Source: Paractinoplanes atraurantiacus | Lineage (GTDB): Bacteria; Actinomycetota; Actinomycetes; Mycobacteriales; Micromonosporaceae | Assembly: GCF_900215205.1 (NCBI RefSeq) | Contig: NZ_OBDY01000004.1 | Location: 44,348-108,347 of the forward strand | DNA length: 64,000 bases | Direction of reading: 5' to 3' | Part shown: positions 8,091-16,924 of the stretch, one piece after another | Position numbering within the stretch: position 1 is the first letter of the stretch | Layout of the letters: the number at the start of each line of letters is the position of its first letter | Position numbers and translations under genes: made by a program | The notes under the pieces: model-generated | Databases searched by the model: none | Seen by the model: the letters and a program-made list of their open reading frames with translations, nothing else | Told to the model about the DNA's origin: nothing

Positions 8091-8501
8091 TGCGTTTCTG
8101 GCCGTGACTCGGCGGATCGCCACGTAGGCCTCGCAGCCCAAGCACAGGCCGAAGGCGGCATTGAGGAAGGCCGCGAGCAAGCCGAAGGCCGCGAAGACGA
8201 CGCCCACCATGGTCACCCCGCTGAGGTAGCCGACACTCGCGACAGCCAAAAAGCTAAATCCGACTAACTGGGCAAATCGCACGGGCGCGGCCGGCTCCCG
8301 CTCCTTCGGCGGCCCGATCCGGGGCAGAATCAAGGCCCGATAGACGTACGAGTAAGGGCCGCGCCGCGGGTCGGCGGCGGTGACCGCGAAGATCACCGTC
8401 TGGACGAGCGCCAGCCATCCCCACCCGGTCGCCAGCACGACGGCGAGAACGATGCTGGTCAGCGTGGCCGCGAATCGCTGGCCACGGGGGTCGAGCTCCA
8501 T
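8088..8501 (-). CDS. DUF4395 family membrane protein
   Basis: A 137-residue integral membrane protein with about four hydrophobic helices: TLTSIVLAVVLATGWGWLAL, QTVIFAVTA, AQLVGFSFLAVASVGYL and VGVVFAAFGLLAAFLNAAFG. It starts with the family's DPRGQRFAA and has the signature FGLCLGCE near the C-terminus, where two cysteines suggest a redox or metal role. DUF4395 proteins often accompany thioredoxin or rhodanese genes; here a membrane thioredoxin lies 2.5 kb away, which may be a broken-up version of that pair. The function is unproven. The ATG at 8499-8501 is well placed. Confidence 0.82.
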   Translation of the reverse strand: MELDPRGQRFAATLTSIVLAVVLATGWGWLALVQTVIFAVTAADPRRGPYSYVYRALILPRIGPPKEREPAAPVRFAQLVGFSFLAVASVGYLSGVTMVGVVFAAFGLLAAFLNAAFGLCLGCEAYVAIRRVTARNA

Positions 8502-8565
8502 GACCCGAAGCTTCGCACCCTCGGGGGCCGTCGGCCTCCGTGAGTAGCATCACCCACTAATCCGA

Positions 8566-9084
8566 TCAACTTTCCAGATCGAGCAGCACCTTGCGGAGCA
8601 GGGCGTTCAACTGAACCAGCTCCTCGTGCGACAGGGCGCCCAGCGCCTTCTGATCGCGGGCCATCCCCTCGAAGATGTACTTGTTCCACGCCGCCCGCCC
8701 GGCCGCCGTGGGCCGGATGATCACCCGCCGCCGATCGGCGTCGTCGTGCTGCCGGGTGACCAGCTCGGCGGTCACCAACCGGTCGAGCCGGCTGGTCATC
8801 GCGGCCCGGGTCACGTTGGACGCCTCGGCGAGCTGGGCCGGCGTGGCCTCCACCGGCCACGGCTGAACCATCAGCACATGCAGCGTCTTGTAGTCCTCGA
8901 AGGTCAGCTCCTTGGACTCGGCGAACGCGGCCGCGTCGGCCCGGCGGATCTCACGCTGGATGTAGCTCATCCGCACCAGCGCCCCCTCGACCTCGGGGGC
9001 GAACGCGGGCTCGTCCTTCCAGAAGGCCGCCCACCGAGCCACGTGCTGGTCCACGCTGTCCCGCTCCTCCGCCATGCCGGCCAT
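8566..9084 (-). CDS. MarR-family transcriptional regulator
   Basis: A 172-residue winged-helix regulator. A helical dimerisation segment (about 15-55) is followed by the HTH region (ATPAQLAEASNVTRAAMTSRLDRL), the wing with the usual DDADRRRV(I) arginine-rich turn, and a C-terminal helix (LSHEELVQLNALLRKVLLDL). I choose the ATG at 9082-9084 because GGAG lies seven bases ahead of it; an ATG six bases further in (9075) and one further out (9120) are possible. The next rightward gene, beyond a 559-bp spacer, is an MFS exporter with a strong palindromic operator, so this regulator is a candidate repressor of that exporter, although the distance weakens the link. Confidence 0.85.
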   Translation of the reverse strand: MAGMAEERDSVDQHVARWAAFWKDEPAFAPEVEGALVRMSYIQREIRRADAAAFAESKELTFEDYKTLHVLMVQPWPVEATPAQLAEASNVTRAAMTSRLDRLVTAELVTRQHDDADRRRVIIRPTAAGRAAWNKYIFEGMARDQKALGALSHEELVQLNALLRKVLLDLES

Positions 9085-9456
9085 TCTGCCGCTCCGATCA
9101 CCGCCACCCCGAGCCACCACCCATCAGCGCCACGCCGCTCACCCACGCCACGCCACGCCACCCACCCGTTGCCACGCCACCACCGGCGCCACGCCACGCC
9201 ACCCACCCGTTGCCACGCCGCTACCGGCGCCACGCCACCCGTCCGCGCCATGCCGCACCGCATCGCCGGCCCACGCCGTCCACCCGCGCCACGGCACGCC
9301 ATCCACCCGTTGCCACGCCGTCCACCCGCGCCACGCCGCCGGCCCACACCGCCCGACAGCCCGGCGCGCCGCCGGACAGCCCCGCAGCACCGACCCCGCC
9401 GCACAGCCTGACTGTGCCGCCCGAGCGCGGCACACGGTCGCACCGCGGAAGCCAGC

Positions 9457-9552
9457 GGCACCGCGCCGCCCGGCCCCGTCGGCACCGCGCCGCCCGGCCC
9501 CGTCGGCACCGCGCCGCCCGGCCCCGTCGGCACCGCGCCGCCCGACCCTCGT
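9457..9552. repeat. 24-bp tandem repeat, four copies
   Basis: Copies begin at 9457, 9481, 9505 and 9529. The first three are identical and the last has small changes. Translation is in-frame periodic on both strands (SAPRRPAP or GGAVPTGP units), but no start signal or flanking domain supports a protein. Confidence 0.85.
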
Positions 9553-9613
9553 CGGCGCAGCCGTCCCGGCCGGTTGCGCTTCACCATCGTACGTCTAATT
9601 TTTTGATTGTGAA

Positions 9614-9631
9614 TAGTTAGACGGTGAACTA
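9614..9631. promoter_or_regulatory. Palindromic operator in front of the MFS exporter gene
   Basis: TAGTT (9614-9618) and AACTA (9627-9631) form an inverted repeat around AGACGGTG. A second, wider inverted repeat, CGTCTAA (9592-9598) with TTAGACG (9617-9623), overlaps it. The site ends 12 bp before the start codon in an otherwise AT-rich patch, where a bound TetR- or MarR-type repressor would block transcription. Confidence 0.6.
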
Positions 9632-9643
9632 CTGTTCCGGGTC

Positions 9644-10882
9644 ATGCGACGGATCAGTGATTTTCGGCTGCTGGTGAGTGGGCTGACGCTCTCCTGGGTC
9701 GGCAATGGGTTTCAGACGGTGGCGCTCGCCGTCGCGGTCGTCAAAGCCGGCGGCGGGCCCGGTGACCTCGGGCTGGTGATGGCGGCGTCGATCGTGGCGC
9801 GGCTCGCCTGCACGCTGTTCGGCGGTGTGTGGGCCGACCGGCTCCAGCCGCAGCGGGTCATGGTCGTCTCCGATTTGATCCGGATGCTCGCCGCGGCCGG
9901 GATGGCCGTCATGTTCTTCAGCGGCGGCTACCACCTGGCGCTGCTCTGCGCCCTGGCGGCGATCTCGACCGGGGCGGCCAGCTTCTTCGATCCGGCGTTC
10001 GGCGCGCTGCGGCCTCTGCTGGTCCCGGTCGAGAAACGGCAGTCGGCCAACGCCACGATCAGCATGCTCCAGACCGGCAGCCAGGTCGCCGGGCCCGCGC
10101 TCGGCGGTGTCACGGTGGCCGCGTTCGGCGCGTCGGCCGGCTTCACGGTCAACGCGCTCAGCTTCCTGGCCTCGATGATCGCCGCCCTGCTGTTGCGGGT
10201 CCGGGCCGAACGCGGGCCGCGCGCCTCGATGCTCAGCGAGCTGGGCGACGGCTGGCGTGAGATCCGCAAGCGGGACTGGCTGATGTTCGGCCTGTTCGGC
10301 GCGACCGTCTACCACATCGCCAACGGCATCATCCTGGTCCTCGTGCAGATCGTCGCCATCGAGCGCCTGGGCGGCCCCTCCGCGGCCGGCTTCATCGCCG
10401 CCGCCGAGGGTCTGGGCGGTCTCATCGGCGCGGCGATCGCGTTGCGCTTCAAGCCCCGCCGCCTGCTCCGGGCGGGCTGGCTGACGCTGCTGCTCATGCC
10501 GCTGTGGGCTTTGGCATACGTGTGGCCGGCCGAGCTCATTGCGGTGATCGCGGGCGCCATCGTCGGCTACGCGGGCCTGATCTTCTTCGACGTCGCCTGG
10601 GAGACCGCCATCCAGGACCAGGTGCCGCAGCGCATGCTGGGCCGGGTCTCCTCGTGGGACTACCTGACCTCGTTCATCGCCATGCCGATCGGCAACGTGC
10701 TGGCCGGGCCGCTCTCCGCCAAGTACGGCACGTCACCCGTCCTGACCGCCTGCGCGGCCGTGCTGTTCCTGTCGGCCGCCGCCCAGTTCCTGGTCCCGGG
10801 CACCCGCCGCCTGACCCGCCCGCAGGTCTCGCCCACCCCGGCCACTCGCAGCCCCGAGCTCGCCGAGGCGACCGGCTCCTGA
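9644..10882 (+). CDS. MFS transporter (multidrug or siderophore exporter type)
   Basis: A 412-residue polytopic membrane protein with 10-12 predicted helices. It opens with RISDFRLLVSGLTLSWVGNG, typical of the EntS/MFS_3 exporter group. A loop 2-3 motif with GGVWADRLQPQRVM, a central cytoplasmic linker (about 175-210), and a second half with AIQDQVPQRMLGRVSSWDYL follow. It probably expels small hydrophobic compounds using the proton gradient; the substrate is unknown. The ATG at 9644 lies 12 bp after a palindromic operator, so expression is probably induced by a ligand of its repressor. The gene converges on the thioredoxin gene. Confidence 0.85.
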   Translation: MRRISDFRLLVSGLTLSWVGNGFQTVALAVAVVKAGGGPGDLGLVMAASIVARLACTLFGGVWADRLQPQRVMVVSDLIRMLAAAGMAVMFFSGGYHLALLCALAAISTGAASFFDPAFGALRPLLVPVEKRQSANATISMLQTGSQVAGPALGGVTVAAFGASAGFTVNALSFLASMIAALLLRVRAERGPRASMLSELGDGWREIRKRDWLMFGLFGATVYHIANGIILVLVQIVAIERLGGPSAAGFIAAAEGLGGLIGAAIALRFKPRRLLRAGWLTLLLMPLWALAYVWPAELIAVIAGAIVGYAGLIFFDVAWETAIQDQVPQRMLGRVSSWDYLTSFIAMPIGNVLAGPLSAKYGTSPVLTACAAVLFLSAAAQFLVPGTRRLTRPQVSPTPATRSPELAEATGS

Positions 10883-10884
10883 GG

Positions 10885-10912
10885 TTTTCCACAGGCCACC
10901 GGGTTGTCCACA
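10885..10912 (+). promoter_or_regulatory. Two DnaA-box-like 9-mers
   Basis: TTTTCCACA (10885-10893) and TTGTCCACA (10904-10912) lie 19 bp apart in the 123-bp convergent spacer after the MFS gene, each followed by GGCCACCG. TTGTCCACA is the consensus DnaA box of actinobacteria. A single further TTGTCCACA occurs by chance inside the glycerate kinase gene (37037-37045), so two boxes alone are weak evidence of function. Confidence 0.35.
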
Positions 10913-11005
10913 GGCCACCGCCGTGATCCCCGTTTTTCCGTCAGACTGGTCAGGACGGGGGCCCCCAAGGGAGGGCGGGGCCTGTGTTCGGGTGAGCTCA
11001 GGCGG

Positions 11006-11509
11006 TCAGAGCACGGCCCCCAAGGCGGCGATCAACTGCGGCTTTCCGGGTACGCCGGTGGCGCGCTTGGTCACCCGGCCCTCCCCGTCCAGCACGAGGA
11101 GGGTCGGGGTGCGCCAGATGCCGAGCGCCCGCACGGCGTCCAGGTGGCTTTCCGCGTCGACCTCGACGTGCCGTACCCCCGGGACCATCGCCGCCACCTC
11201 CGAGCTGACCCGGCGCACGGCCCGGCAGGGGGCGCAGAACGCCGACGAGAACTGCAACAGTGTCGCCTTCGCTTCCTCGACGCCCAGCTCGCGCAGCAGC
11301 TCCGGCTGGAGTCGCGCGCCTTCCGCGCTCAGGTCGGCGCCCGTTTCCTCGATCACGCCCGGCTCCTCCCGCGTATCAGGGACCACCCGTCCAGTCTCCG
11401 CCGCCGGGGCGACGTCTCGGAAGCGGCCCTCCACGCGGCGGCGCCACAGACCGACCGCGACGCCGATCAGCAGCACCGCGGCTACGGCTATCACGCCTAT
11501 CGAATCCAT
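11006..11509 (-). CDS. Membrane-anchored thioredoxin-like protein
   Basis: A 167-residue protein with one N-terminal transmembrane helix (IGVIAVAAVLLIGVAVGLW, about 4-22), a linker, and a thioredoxin fold. The fold has a CxxC redox pair in SAFCAPCRAV, an acidic strand (HVEVDAES) and the cis-proline region (WRTPTLLVLD). It probably reduces or oxidises thiols outside the membrane. I take the ATG at 11507-11509 (MDSIGV), since the same frame further upstream only overlaps the ABC transporter gene. It begins 35 bp after that gene's stop on the same strand and may be co-transcribed, which would suit a thiol or heme/peptide export role, but that is inference. Confidence 0.85.
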   Translation of the reverse strand: MDSIGVIAVAAVLLIGVAVGLWRRRVEGRFRDVAPAAETGRVVPDTREEPGVIEETGADLSAEGARLQPELLRELGVEEAKATLLQFSSAFCAPCRAVRRVSSEVAAMVPGVRHVEVDAESHLDAVRALGIWRTPTLLVLDGEGRVTKRATGVPGKPQLIAALGAVL

Positions 11510-11544
11510 AGGACTAGCGTGCCACGAAAGAGCGCCGGCGGCGA

Positions 11545-13488
11545 TCAGGCCATCTGGTACGCGCTGGCCTGCAACGTGAACATCTGGGCGTAAATGCCGT
11601 CGGCCGCCATCAGTTCCTCGTGGTCGCCCTGTTCGACGATCGTGCCGTGGTCGAGGACGTAGATGCGGTCGGCCTCGCGGACACTCGCCATCCGGTGGGT
11701 GATCAGGACGACCGTGCGGCCCTCGGCCAGCTCGCGCAGGCGCTGGTAGACGTCGTGCTCGGCGCGGGCGTCCAGGTTCGCCGTCGGCTCGTCGCAGATC
11801 AGCAGGGGCGCGTCGCGGAAGAAGGCCCGGCTCACCGCCAGCCGCTGCCACTGGCCGCCCGACAGGTCGGCGCCGTCGATGAAATGGCGGGACAGCAACG
11901 TCTCGTACTGCCGGGAAAGCTCCATCACGAACTCGTGGGCGTTGCCGGCGCCGGCGGCCGCGCGCACCTCCGGCATCGAGGCGACCCGGTCGTGGCGGCC
12001 GATCGTGATGTTGGCACGGGCCGACAGCGGCCAGCGGGTCGGCTCCTGCATGACCACGGCCACTCGTTCCCGCACCGAGTCCGGGTCGAGGCGTTCCGCG
12101 TCGACGCCGTCCCAGAGGATCCGGCCCTGCTGCGGCCGGTGCAGCCCGGCCAGCAACGTGGCCAGCGTCGACTTGCCCGAGCCGTTCTCGCCGACCAGGG
12201 CGATCACCTCACCGCGGCGCAGGGTGAGGCTGACATCGCGTACGGCCGGATGGTCGGCGTCCGGATAGCGAAAGGTGACCGCCTGCAGGTCGATCTCCTG
12301 GAAGGAGGGCGGCGCCACGCCGCCCGGAGCCGGCTCGGCCCGCGAGCGCGACAGTTCGCAGAAGCCCTGGAAGTCGGCGAAGTACAGGCCCTGGTCGAAG
12401 ACCCGGTTGGCCGAGAAGGCGATCTCGCTGAGCTTGCCGATACCCATGTTGATCGCGTACGCCGCCGCGCCGCCCGCCGCCAGCTCCATGCGGCCGGTCC
12501 AGAGGAGCCAGAGCAGCACCACGTACGCGAAGGCCGTCGCGAACCCGCTGAGGACCGTGCCGAGCAGCGTGGCCCGCACCTGCAGCACCGACACCCGGAT
12601 CTCCTCGCTGGTGGAGATCGCCAGCAGCCGCCGCACCTCGCCCAGCAGGAACTTGCGCAGCGTGAAGGCGCGCAGCTCCGGCGCCGGCTCCCGGGCCGCG
12701 AGCAACTCGGCCAACATCCGCTGCCGCCGCCACACCGCGATCAGCCGCAGCATGCGCCGGTGCCCGAGCCGCGCCGACCGCACCGCCGCCCACCCGATCG
12801 GCACGACGGCCAGCACCAGCAGCGGCAGCAGGATCGGGTGCAGCACCGCGAGCACACCGGCCGCCGCGATCAGCCCGGTCAGGTTGGTCACCAGCTCGAT
12901 GGCCCGGTTGACCAGCTGCTCGGCCGCGGCGATGCCCCGGTCGCGGGCCCGTTCCATGGCGTCCCGCCACTCGACGTTGTCGAATGTGGACAGCTCGACC
13001 TGGGTGGTCAACGTCAGCAGCCGCATCTCGGCCGCCTGATAGACCTTCGGCGCCAGCCGCCCGTTGGCCGCGGCCGCCGCCGACGTCAGCGCCCCGCGCA
13101 CGGCCGCGGCTCCGATGACCAGGAGCAGCGAGGGCACGGCGGCACGAACACGATCCGGCGTCGGGACATCCTGCAGGAGCCCGTCGAACACACCGACCAC
13201 GCTCATCATCCCGACCGCGCTGGCCACGCCGGCCGCGATCTGGCAGACGAGAAGAGCCGCGGTCGTACGGCGATCGGCCCGCCACGCGAGCAGCCACGCC
13301 TCCCGCAGCAGCCGCGGGAGTCGTTTGAGCATCTGCCAGAAGGACGTGTTGGCCGCCTCTTCGGTGCTGGTCAGCCAGTACGGGAGGGAGAGCTCACCAT
13401 CCTCGAACTCGTCCTGGAGGTCTTCGTCGGCGGTGCCCTTGGTCGCGGTGGCGTTGTCTTTTTCCTGGCCGGAGTCGGCGTCCCGCAT
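11545..13488 (-). CDS. ABC transporter, fused permease/ATPase (exporter type)
   Basis: A 647-residue half-transporter. After about 60 acidic N-terminal residues comes a six-helix transmembrane domain (about 75-370). The nucleotide-binding domain (about 400-640) has Walker [10 protein letters not shown], signature [15 protein letters not shown], Walker [13 protein letters not shown] and H-loop VLITHRM. It should act as a homodimer exporting a peptide, lipid or drug. I start at the ATG at 13486-13488 (MRDADSG), which has GGAG five bases ahead. A 40-residue upstream extension in the same frame is Arg/Cys-rich and unlikely. The nearby thioredoxin could be its partner. No peptide precursor gene is visible next to it. 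Confidence 0.88.
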   Translation of the reverse strand: MRDADSGQEKDNATATKGTADEDLQDEFEDGELSLPYWLTSTEEAANTSFWQMLKRLPRLLREAWLLAWRADRRTTAALLVCQIAAGVASAVGMMSVVGVFDGLLQDVPTPDRVRAAVPSLLLVIGAAAVRGALTSAAAAANGRLAPKVYQAAEMRLLTLTTQVELSTFDNVEWRDAMERARDRGIAAAEQLVNRAIELVTNLTGLIAAAGVLAVLHPILLPLLVLAVVPIGWAAVRSARLGHRRMLRLIAVWRRQRMLAELLAAREPAPELRAFTLRKFLLGEVRRLLAISTSEEIRVSVLQVRATLLGTVLSGFATAFAYVVLLWLLWTGRMELAAGGAAAYAINMGIGKLSEIAFSANRVFDQGLYFADFQGFCELSRSRAEPAPGGVAPPSFQEIDLQAVTFRYPDADHPAVRDVSLTLRRGEVIALVGENGSGKSTLATLLAGLHRPQQGRILWDGVDAERLDPDSVRERVAVVMQEPTRWPLSARANITIGRHDRVASMPEVRAAAGAGNAHEFVMELSRQYETLLSRHFIDGADLSGGQWQRLAVSRAFFRDAPLLICDEPTANLDARAEHDVYQRLRELAEGRTVVLITHRMASVREADRIYVLDHGTIVEQGDHEELMAADGIYAQMFTLQASAYQMA

Positions 13489-13663
13489 CGAAGCTCCATC
13501 TCGGACGTCCCTCAGCGCAGGCTCCGCGTCCGCGACCGGGCACGCGCAACGCACGGACGGCACGCCACAACGCACCGGAAGCCCTGCACTTTTCCTACGC
13601 CGTCCCACCGGCCCACGTCTGTACGATCACGGACAGTGATCCGTTCACTCACGCTCCCGAGGA

Positions 13664-14357
13664 GTGGAACCCCCAGCCGATCTCCAGCGCCCCACCCCTG
13701 TTGATCATCGCGGGGGATGCGGGGAGACCATGCCGGGTGTACGTCCGTCAGCCGCCCCCGCCACTTGGGGCTGGGCCGACAGCGGCCTGCGCCTGGACGC
13801 CTGGTGCGCCGGCTCCGGCGGCGACCACCCACCGGCCGCGGCCCGCCCGGACCTACGCCCATCCCCGCCCACGACGCGACCACCTGGCGCAACGTCACCG
13901 CGGTCGCAGCGTGCCGCTGCGAACTCCGCGACCTCGACATCGCCGGCGATCCGGCGCGCCCGTGCGCCGATCCTGGCCCCGCCACCATGAACGAACCCGA
14001 GCCGCGGCTGGTCTCCAGCCTCCGCCCTGGAGGGCGGCGCCGCCTCGCGCGCGATCCAGCAGATCGCCCAGTACCCACCGGCGGCGGCCCTGACCAGCAG
14101 GTCGAGCCCCGAGATCACCGCGAGCCCGCGGGCCACGGCCGACGCCGCCAGCGGTGTCGGCCCCGGGGACTGCGCCCATGAGGTGGCCTACGGAGCGGAG
14201 GCCATCGTTCTGATGGCTGAACGGGCCGAGGTCTTTCTCCGGCTACGCCGGCTGCGCGGGAAACGGCTTCGACGACGGCGCCCGGCGACGTCACCTCACC
14301 AAGAACGCCGCCGTTCCCTTCGCCGCCGGCTCCAACACGACGGAGCTGCCCAGCTGA
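13664..14357 (+). pseudogene. Remnant of a rightward gene broken by several frameshifts
   Basis: No single frame covers this stretch, but four high-GC3 protein-like pieces line up on the plus strand. The pieces are: MPGVRPSAAPATWGW, then ADSGLRLDAWCAGSGGDH; HDATTWRNVTAVAACRCELR followed by DLDIAGDPARPC and EPRLVSSL; EGGAASRAIQQIAQY through DCAHEVAYGAEAIVLMAERA; and SGYAGCAGNGFDDGARRR through AGSNTTELPS, ending at TGA 14355-14357. Joining them needs shifts near 13855, 14025 and 14240. I do not recognise the parent protein; the pieces contain several cysteines. Frames on the other strand look like antisense. Sequencing error is an alternative. Confidence 0.45.
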
Positions 14358-14498
14358 CAACAGCTCCAGCGACCAACGGCCACGGGTGCGAGGTGGGTGG
14401 TGTGAGGTGGACCCGGCGCACGGGTGCGAGGTGGGTGGGCTGGCGCAGGCCCGGCGCACGGGTGCGCGGTGGGAGGGCGAGGGCGGGTGGTGGTCAGG
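14358..14498. repeat. Degenerate direct repeats in the spacer before pimB
   Basis: Three copies of CACGGGTGCGAGGTGGGTGG (the last altered to CACGGGTGCGCGGTGGGAGG) lie at about 14383, 14418 and 14457. They are separated by GGCGCA-containing linkers. The rest is G-rich with repeated GGTCA near the pimB stop. No gene is visible here. Confidence 0.65.
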
Positions 14499-15626
14499 TC
14501 AGGTCTGGTCGAGCAGGTGGGTCAGGCGGGCGGCCTGGGACTCCCAGCGCCACTCCCGCTCGACCCAGGCCCGGCCGGCCTTGCCCATCCTGTCGGCCAG
14601 GGCCTTGTCGGTCAGGAGGTCGGTCAGGCGGGCCGCCAGCGCCGGGACGTCACGGCCGCCGACCACGTAGCCCGTTTCGCCCTCTCGCACGGCGTCGGGG
14701 GCGCCGCCCGAGTCGCCGCCCACCACCGGGAGGCCGGTGGCCGAGGCCTCCAGGTAGACGATGCCCAGGCCCTCGACGTCGAGGCCGGCGGCCCGGGTGC
14801 GGCACGGCATGGCGTAGACGTCGCCGGCCGCGTAGTGCGCCGGCAGCTCCGGCCACGGGACCGAGCCGGTGAAGACCACATCGGACTCCACGCCCAGCTC
14901 GCGGGCCAGGCGCTCGAGCTTGGCGCGGTACGGGCCGCCGCTGACCAGCAGCAACGCCGCGCCGGGGACCCGGCGGCGAATGGCCGGCAGGGCCCTGATC
15001 AGCATGTCCTGGCCCTTGCGCGGGACCAGGCGGGAGACGCAGACGATGACCGGGCGATCGGTCAGGCCGTGGCGGGCCCGGACCTCGCTGCCGTCGACGC
15101 CGGGGTGGAACGTGTCCACATCGACGCCGGGGGCCAGGCGCTCGAGCGAGGTCAGCCCGTGCAGGGCCTTGTCGAGCCGGGAACGCTGATATTCGCCCAG
15201 GTAGGTCACCACGTCGTTGCCGCGGGCGATGCGGCGCAGCAGTTGGCGGGCGCCGGGCAGGGCCGCCCAGCCGATCTCGTGGCCGTGGGTGACGGCCACC
15301 GCCCGCTCGATGCCGGCGTTGCGCCGCAGGCCGTCGGCGAGCAGGCCCAGCGGGGCGGCGGCGCCGAACCAGACGCGGTCGCAGTCGTTGGCGCGGGCGA
15401 TCTGGGTGGCGCGACGAGCCACCGCGGGAGTGGGCAGCAGCATGCCGGTCGTCTCGCGGATCACCTCGAAGGGCTGCTCGGCGTCGAACTTCTCCGCGCC
15501 GCGCCACGTCGAGGCGTAGACGACCAGGGAGCCGGGCGGCCGGCGGACCGCCAGGTTGTGGATGAACTGCTGGATGCCGCCGGGGCGGGGCGGGAAGTCG
15601 TTCGTGATCAGCAGGGTGCGGGACAT
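14499..15626 (-). CDS. pimB: GDP-mannose-dependent phosphatidylinositol monomannoside mannosyltransferase (GT4)
   Basis: A 375-residue GT-B glycosyltransferase of family GT4. It matches mycobacterial PimB (Rv2188c) as I remember it: N-terminal RTLLITNDFPPRPGGIQQF, DRVWFGAAAPLGLL, THGHEIGW, VSRLVPRKGQDMLIRALP and YAMPCRTRAAGLDVEGLGIV. The last is followed by the EASATGLPV segment that carries the nucleotide-sugar-binding glutamate. PimB adds the second mannose to PIM1 at the inner membrane face during phosphatidylinositol mannoside synthesis. The ATG shares one base with the stop of the M48 protease gene (TGATG), so translation is coupled. Placement next to DEDDh-UvrC and the qcr genes also matches mycobacteria. 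Confidence 0.88.
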   Translation of the reverse strand: MSRTLLITNDFPPRPGGIQQFIHNLAVRRPPGSLVVYASTWRGAEKFDAEQPFEVIRETTGMLLPTPAVARRATQIARANDCDRVWFGAAAPLGLLADGLRRNAGIERAVAVTHGHEIGWAALPGARQLLRRIARGNDVVTYLGEYQRSRLDKALHGLTSLERLAPGVDVDTFHPGVDGSEVRARHGLTDRPVIVCVSRLVPRKGQDMLIRALPAIRRRVPGAALLLVSGGPYRAKLERLARELGVESDVVFTGSVPWPELPAHYAAGDVYAMPCRTRAAGLDVEGLGIVYLEASATGLPVVGGDSGGAPDAVREGETGYVVGGRDVPALAARLTDLLTDKALADRMGKAGRAWVEREWRWESQAARLTHLLDQT

Positions 15627-16876
15627 CAGCGCTCACCCCGGGCGTACGCGCGGGCCGCGGCCATGCGCTCCACGGTGGACGGATGTGAGGCGAACAAGGT
15701 GTGCTCCCAGGCCGGCGGATCGGGGTCGGACAGGTTGACCGTGCCGAGGCGGCGCTGCATCGCCTCGAAGGTGACCGCGTCGCCGGTCAGGTCGAGCGCG
15801 TGGGTGTCGGCCCGGGCCTCGATCCGGCGGCTGACGAAGGCCTGCGCCGGGCCGGCCACCAGGCCGGCCAGGGTGACCATGGCCAGCAGCAGGGCGATGG
15901 CGCGGGGCTCGCCGATCGAGTCGACGCCGGCCCGGTCGAGCAGCCACTGCCAGGAGCCGAGCAGGTAGAGCGCGATCACCGCCGCCGCCGTGCCCAGCGC
16001 GCCGAGGATGGTGCCGGTCAGCACGTCGCCGTCCTTGGCGTGGCCGAGCTCGTGGGCGGTGACCGAGACGACCTCGTCCGGCGTGGCCTCGGTCAGCATC
16101 GTGTCGTAGACGACGATGCGGCGGGTCGGGCCGATGCCGGAGACGTAGGCGTTCACGGCTTTCGTCCGCCGGGATGCGTCGGCCACCAACACGTCTTTCA
16201 CCGGCACGCCGTCGCGCGCGGCCAGCTCCATGAGCGAGGTGCGCAGCGGGCCGTCGGCCATCGGGGTGAACTTGTTGAAGACCGGCTCGACCAGCACCGG
16301 CAGCACGAACGACAGCAGCACGACCAGCCCGGCCGCGCCGACCGCGCCGATCGCCCACCACCAGCGCGGCGCGAAGTGGGTCACCGTGTAGAACCCGGCC
16401 AGGGCCAGCCCGCCGATCACGGCGCCGACCGCCCACGACTTGAGCAGGTCGACCGTCCACGCGCCCCAGGTCTGCGTCGAGATGCCGTACTCCAGAAGGA
16501 TGGACCGCCGCCAGGCGGCGAACGGCAGCGTCACGATCTCGGCCACCAGCACCACCGCGAAGCCGCCGAGCACGGCCTGGGCCAGCCAGTGGCCGCCGAA
16601 CGGCCGCCCGGCCTGCGTCACGATCCACGCGCCGAGCGGCGTGAGGCCGAGGACCAGCGCGATGACCAGGCCGATCGCCATCGACCCGTAAGAACCGGGG
16701 CGCAGTGCCGAGTGGAAGGCCCGCGCCCGCGCCACCTGCTCGGCCGGGAAGTCGCGCAGGGCGAGCACCTGATCGGCGCGCGGGGCCGGCGACCGGTGCC
16801 ACGGGATCGTCAGGGCCGCGACGACGGCCAGCCCGGCGAGCAGCACCAGAAGGGCGAGGAAAGCCCAGAGCCGCAT
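15626..16876 (-). CDS. M48-family (Ste24-like) membrane metalloprotease
   Basis: A 416-residue multi-pass membrane zinc protease. It has an N-terminal helix (LWAFLALLVLLAGLAVVAAL) and further helices at about 67-190. The zinc motif HELGH lies in VVSVTAHELGHAKDGDV, two more helices follow, and the third zinc ligand Glu is in RIEARADTHALDLTG, as in CaaX proteases. It cleaves membrane or secreted proteins; a role in envelope protein quality control is likely. The ATG at 16874-16876 sits 48 bp from the upstream small Cys-protein gene, and its stop overlaps the pimB start, so it probably shares an operon with pimB. Confidence 0.87.
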   Translation of the reverse strand: MRLWAFLALLVLLAGLAVVAALTIPWHRSPAPRADQVLALRDFPAEQVARARAFHSALRPGSYGSMAIGLVIALVLGLTPLGAWIVTQAGRPFGGHWLAQAVLGGFAVVLVAEIVTLPFAAWRRSILLEYGISTQTWGAWTVDLLKSWAVGAVIGGLALAGFYTVTHFAPRWWWAIGAVGAAGLVVLLSFVLPVLVEPVFNKFTPMADGPLRTSLMELAARDGVPVKDVLVADASRRTKAVNAYVSGIGPTRRIVVYDTMLTEATPDEVVSVTAHELGHAKDGDVLTGTILGALGTAAAVIALYLLGSWQWLLDRAGVDSIGEPRAIALLLAMVTLAGLVAGPAQAFVSRRIEARADTHALDLTGDAVTFEAMQRRLGTVNLSDPDPPAWEHTLFASHPSTVERMAAARAYARGER

Positions 16877-16924
16877 CGCGAAGACCCCCTGACGAAGAAA
16901 AGCCCATCTTAGAGAGACGAACGA

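Larger units (their letters stand above)
9085..9643. other. Low-complexity repeat-filled intergenic spacer
   Basis: I see no convincing gene in these 559 bp. Positions about 9125-9340 are built from interleaved copies of GCCACGCCACCCACCCGTTG-like words. Positions 9457-9552 are four near-perfect copies of a 24-bp unit (GGCACCGCGCCGCCCGGCCC plus CGTC). Both strands have long open frames, but these encode His/Arg/Pro- or Gly/Val-rich strings with no fold-like features. The last 55 bp carry the AT-rich promoter and operator of the MFS gene. Confidence 0.75.

Noticed and set aside
8967..9598. Long open frames on both strands in the repeat spacer (GGAVPTGP and APSAPRRP units)
   Set aside because: They are periodic low-complexity translations with no start signal, and one overlaps the MarR gene. 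Better explained as repeat DNA.
14424..15968. A 514-codon plus-strand frame opposite pimB and the M48 gene
   Set aside because: PimB and the M48 protease are unmistakable on the minus strand, so this is an antisense shadow.
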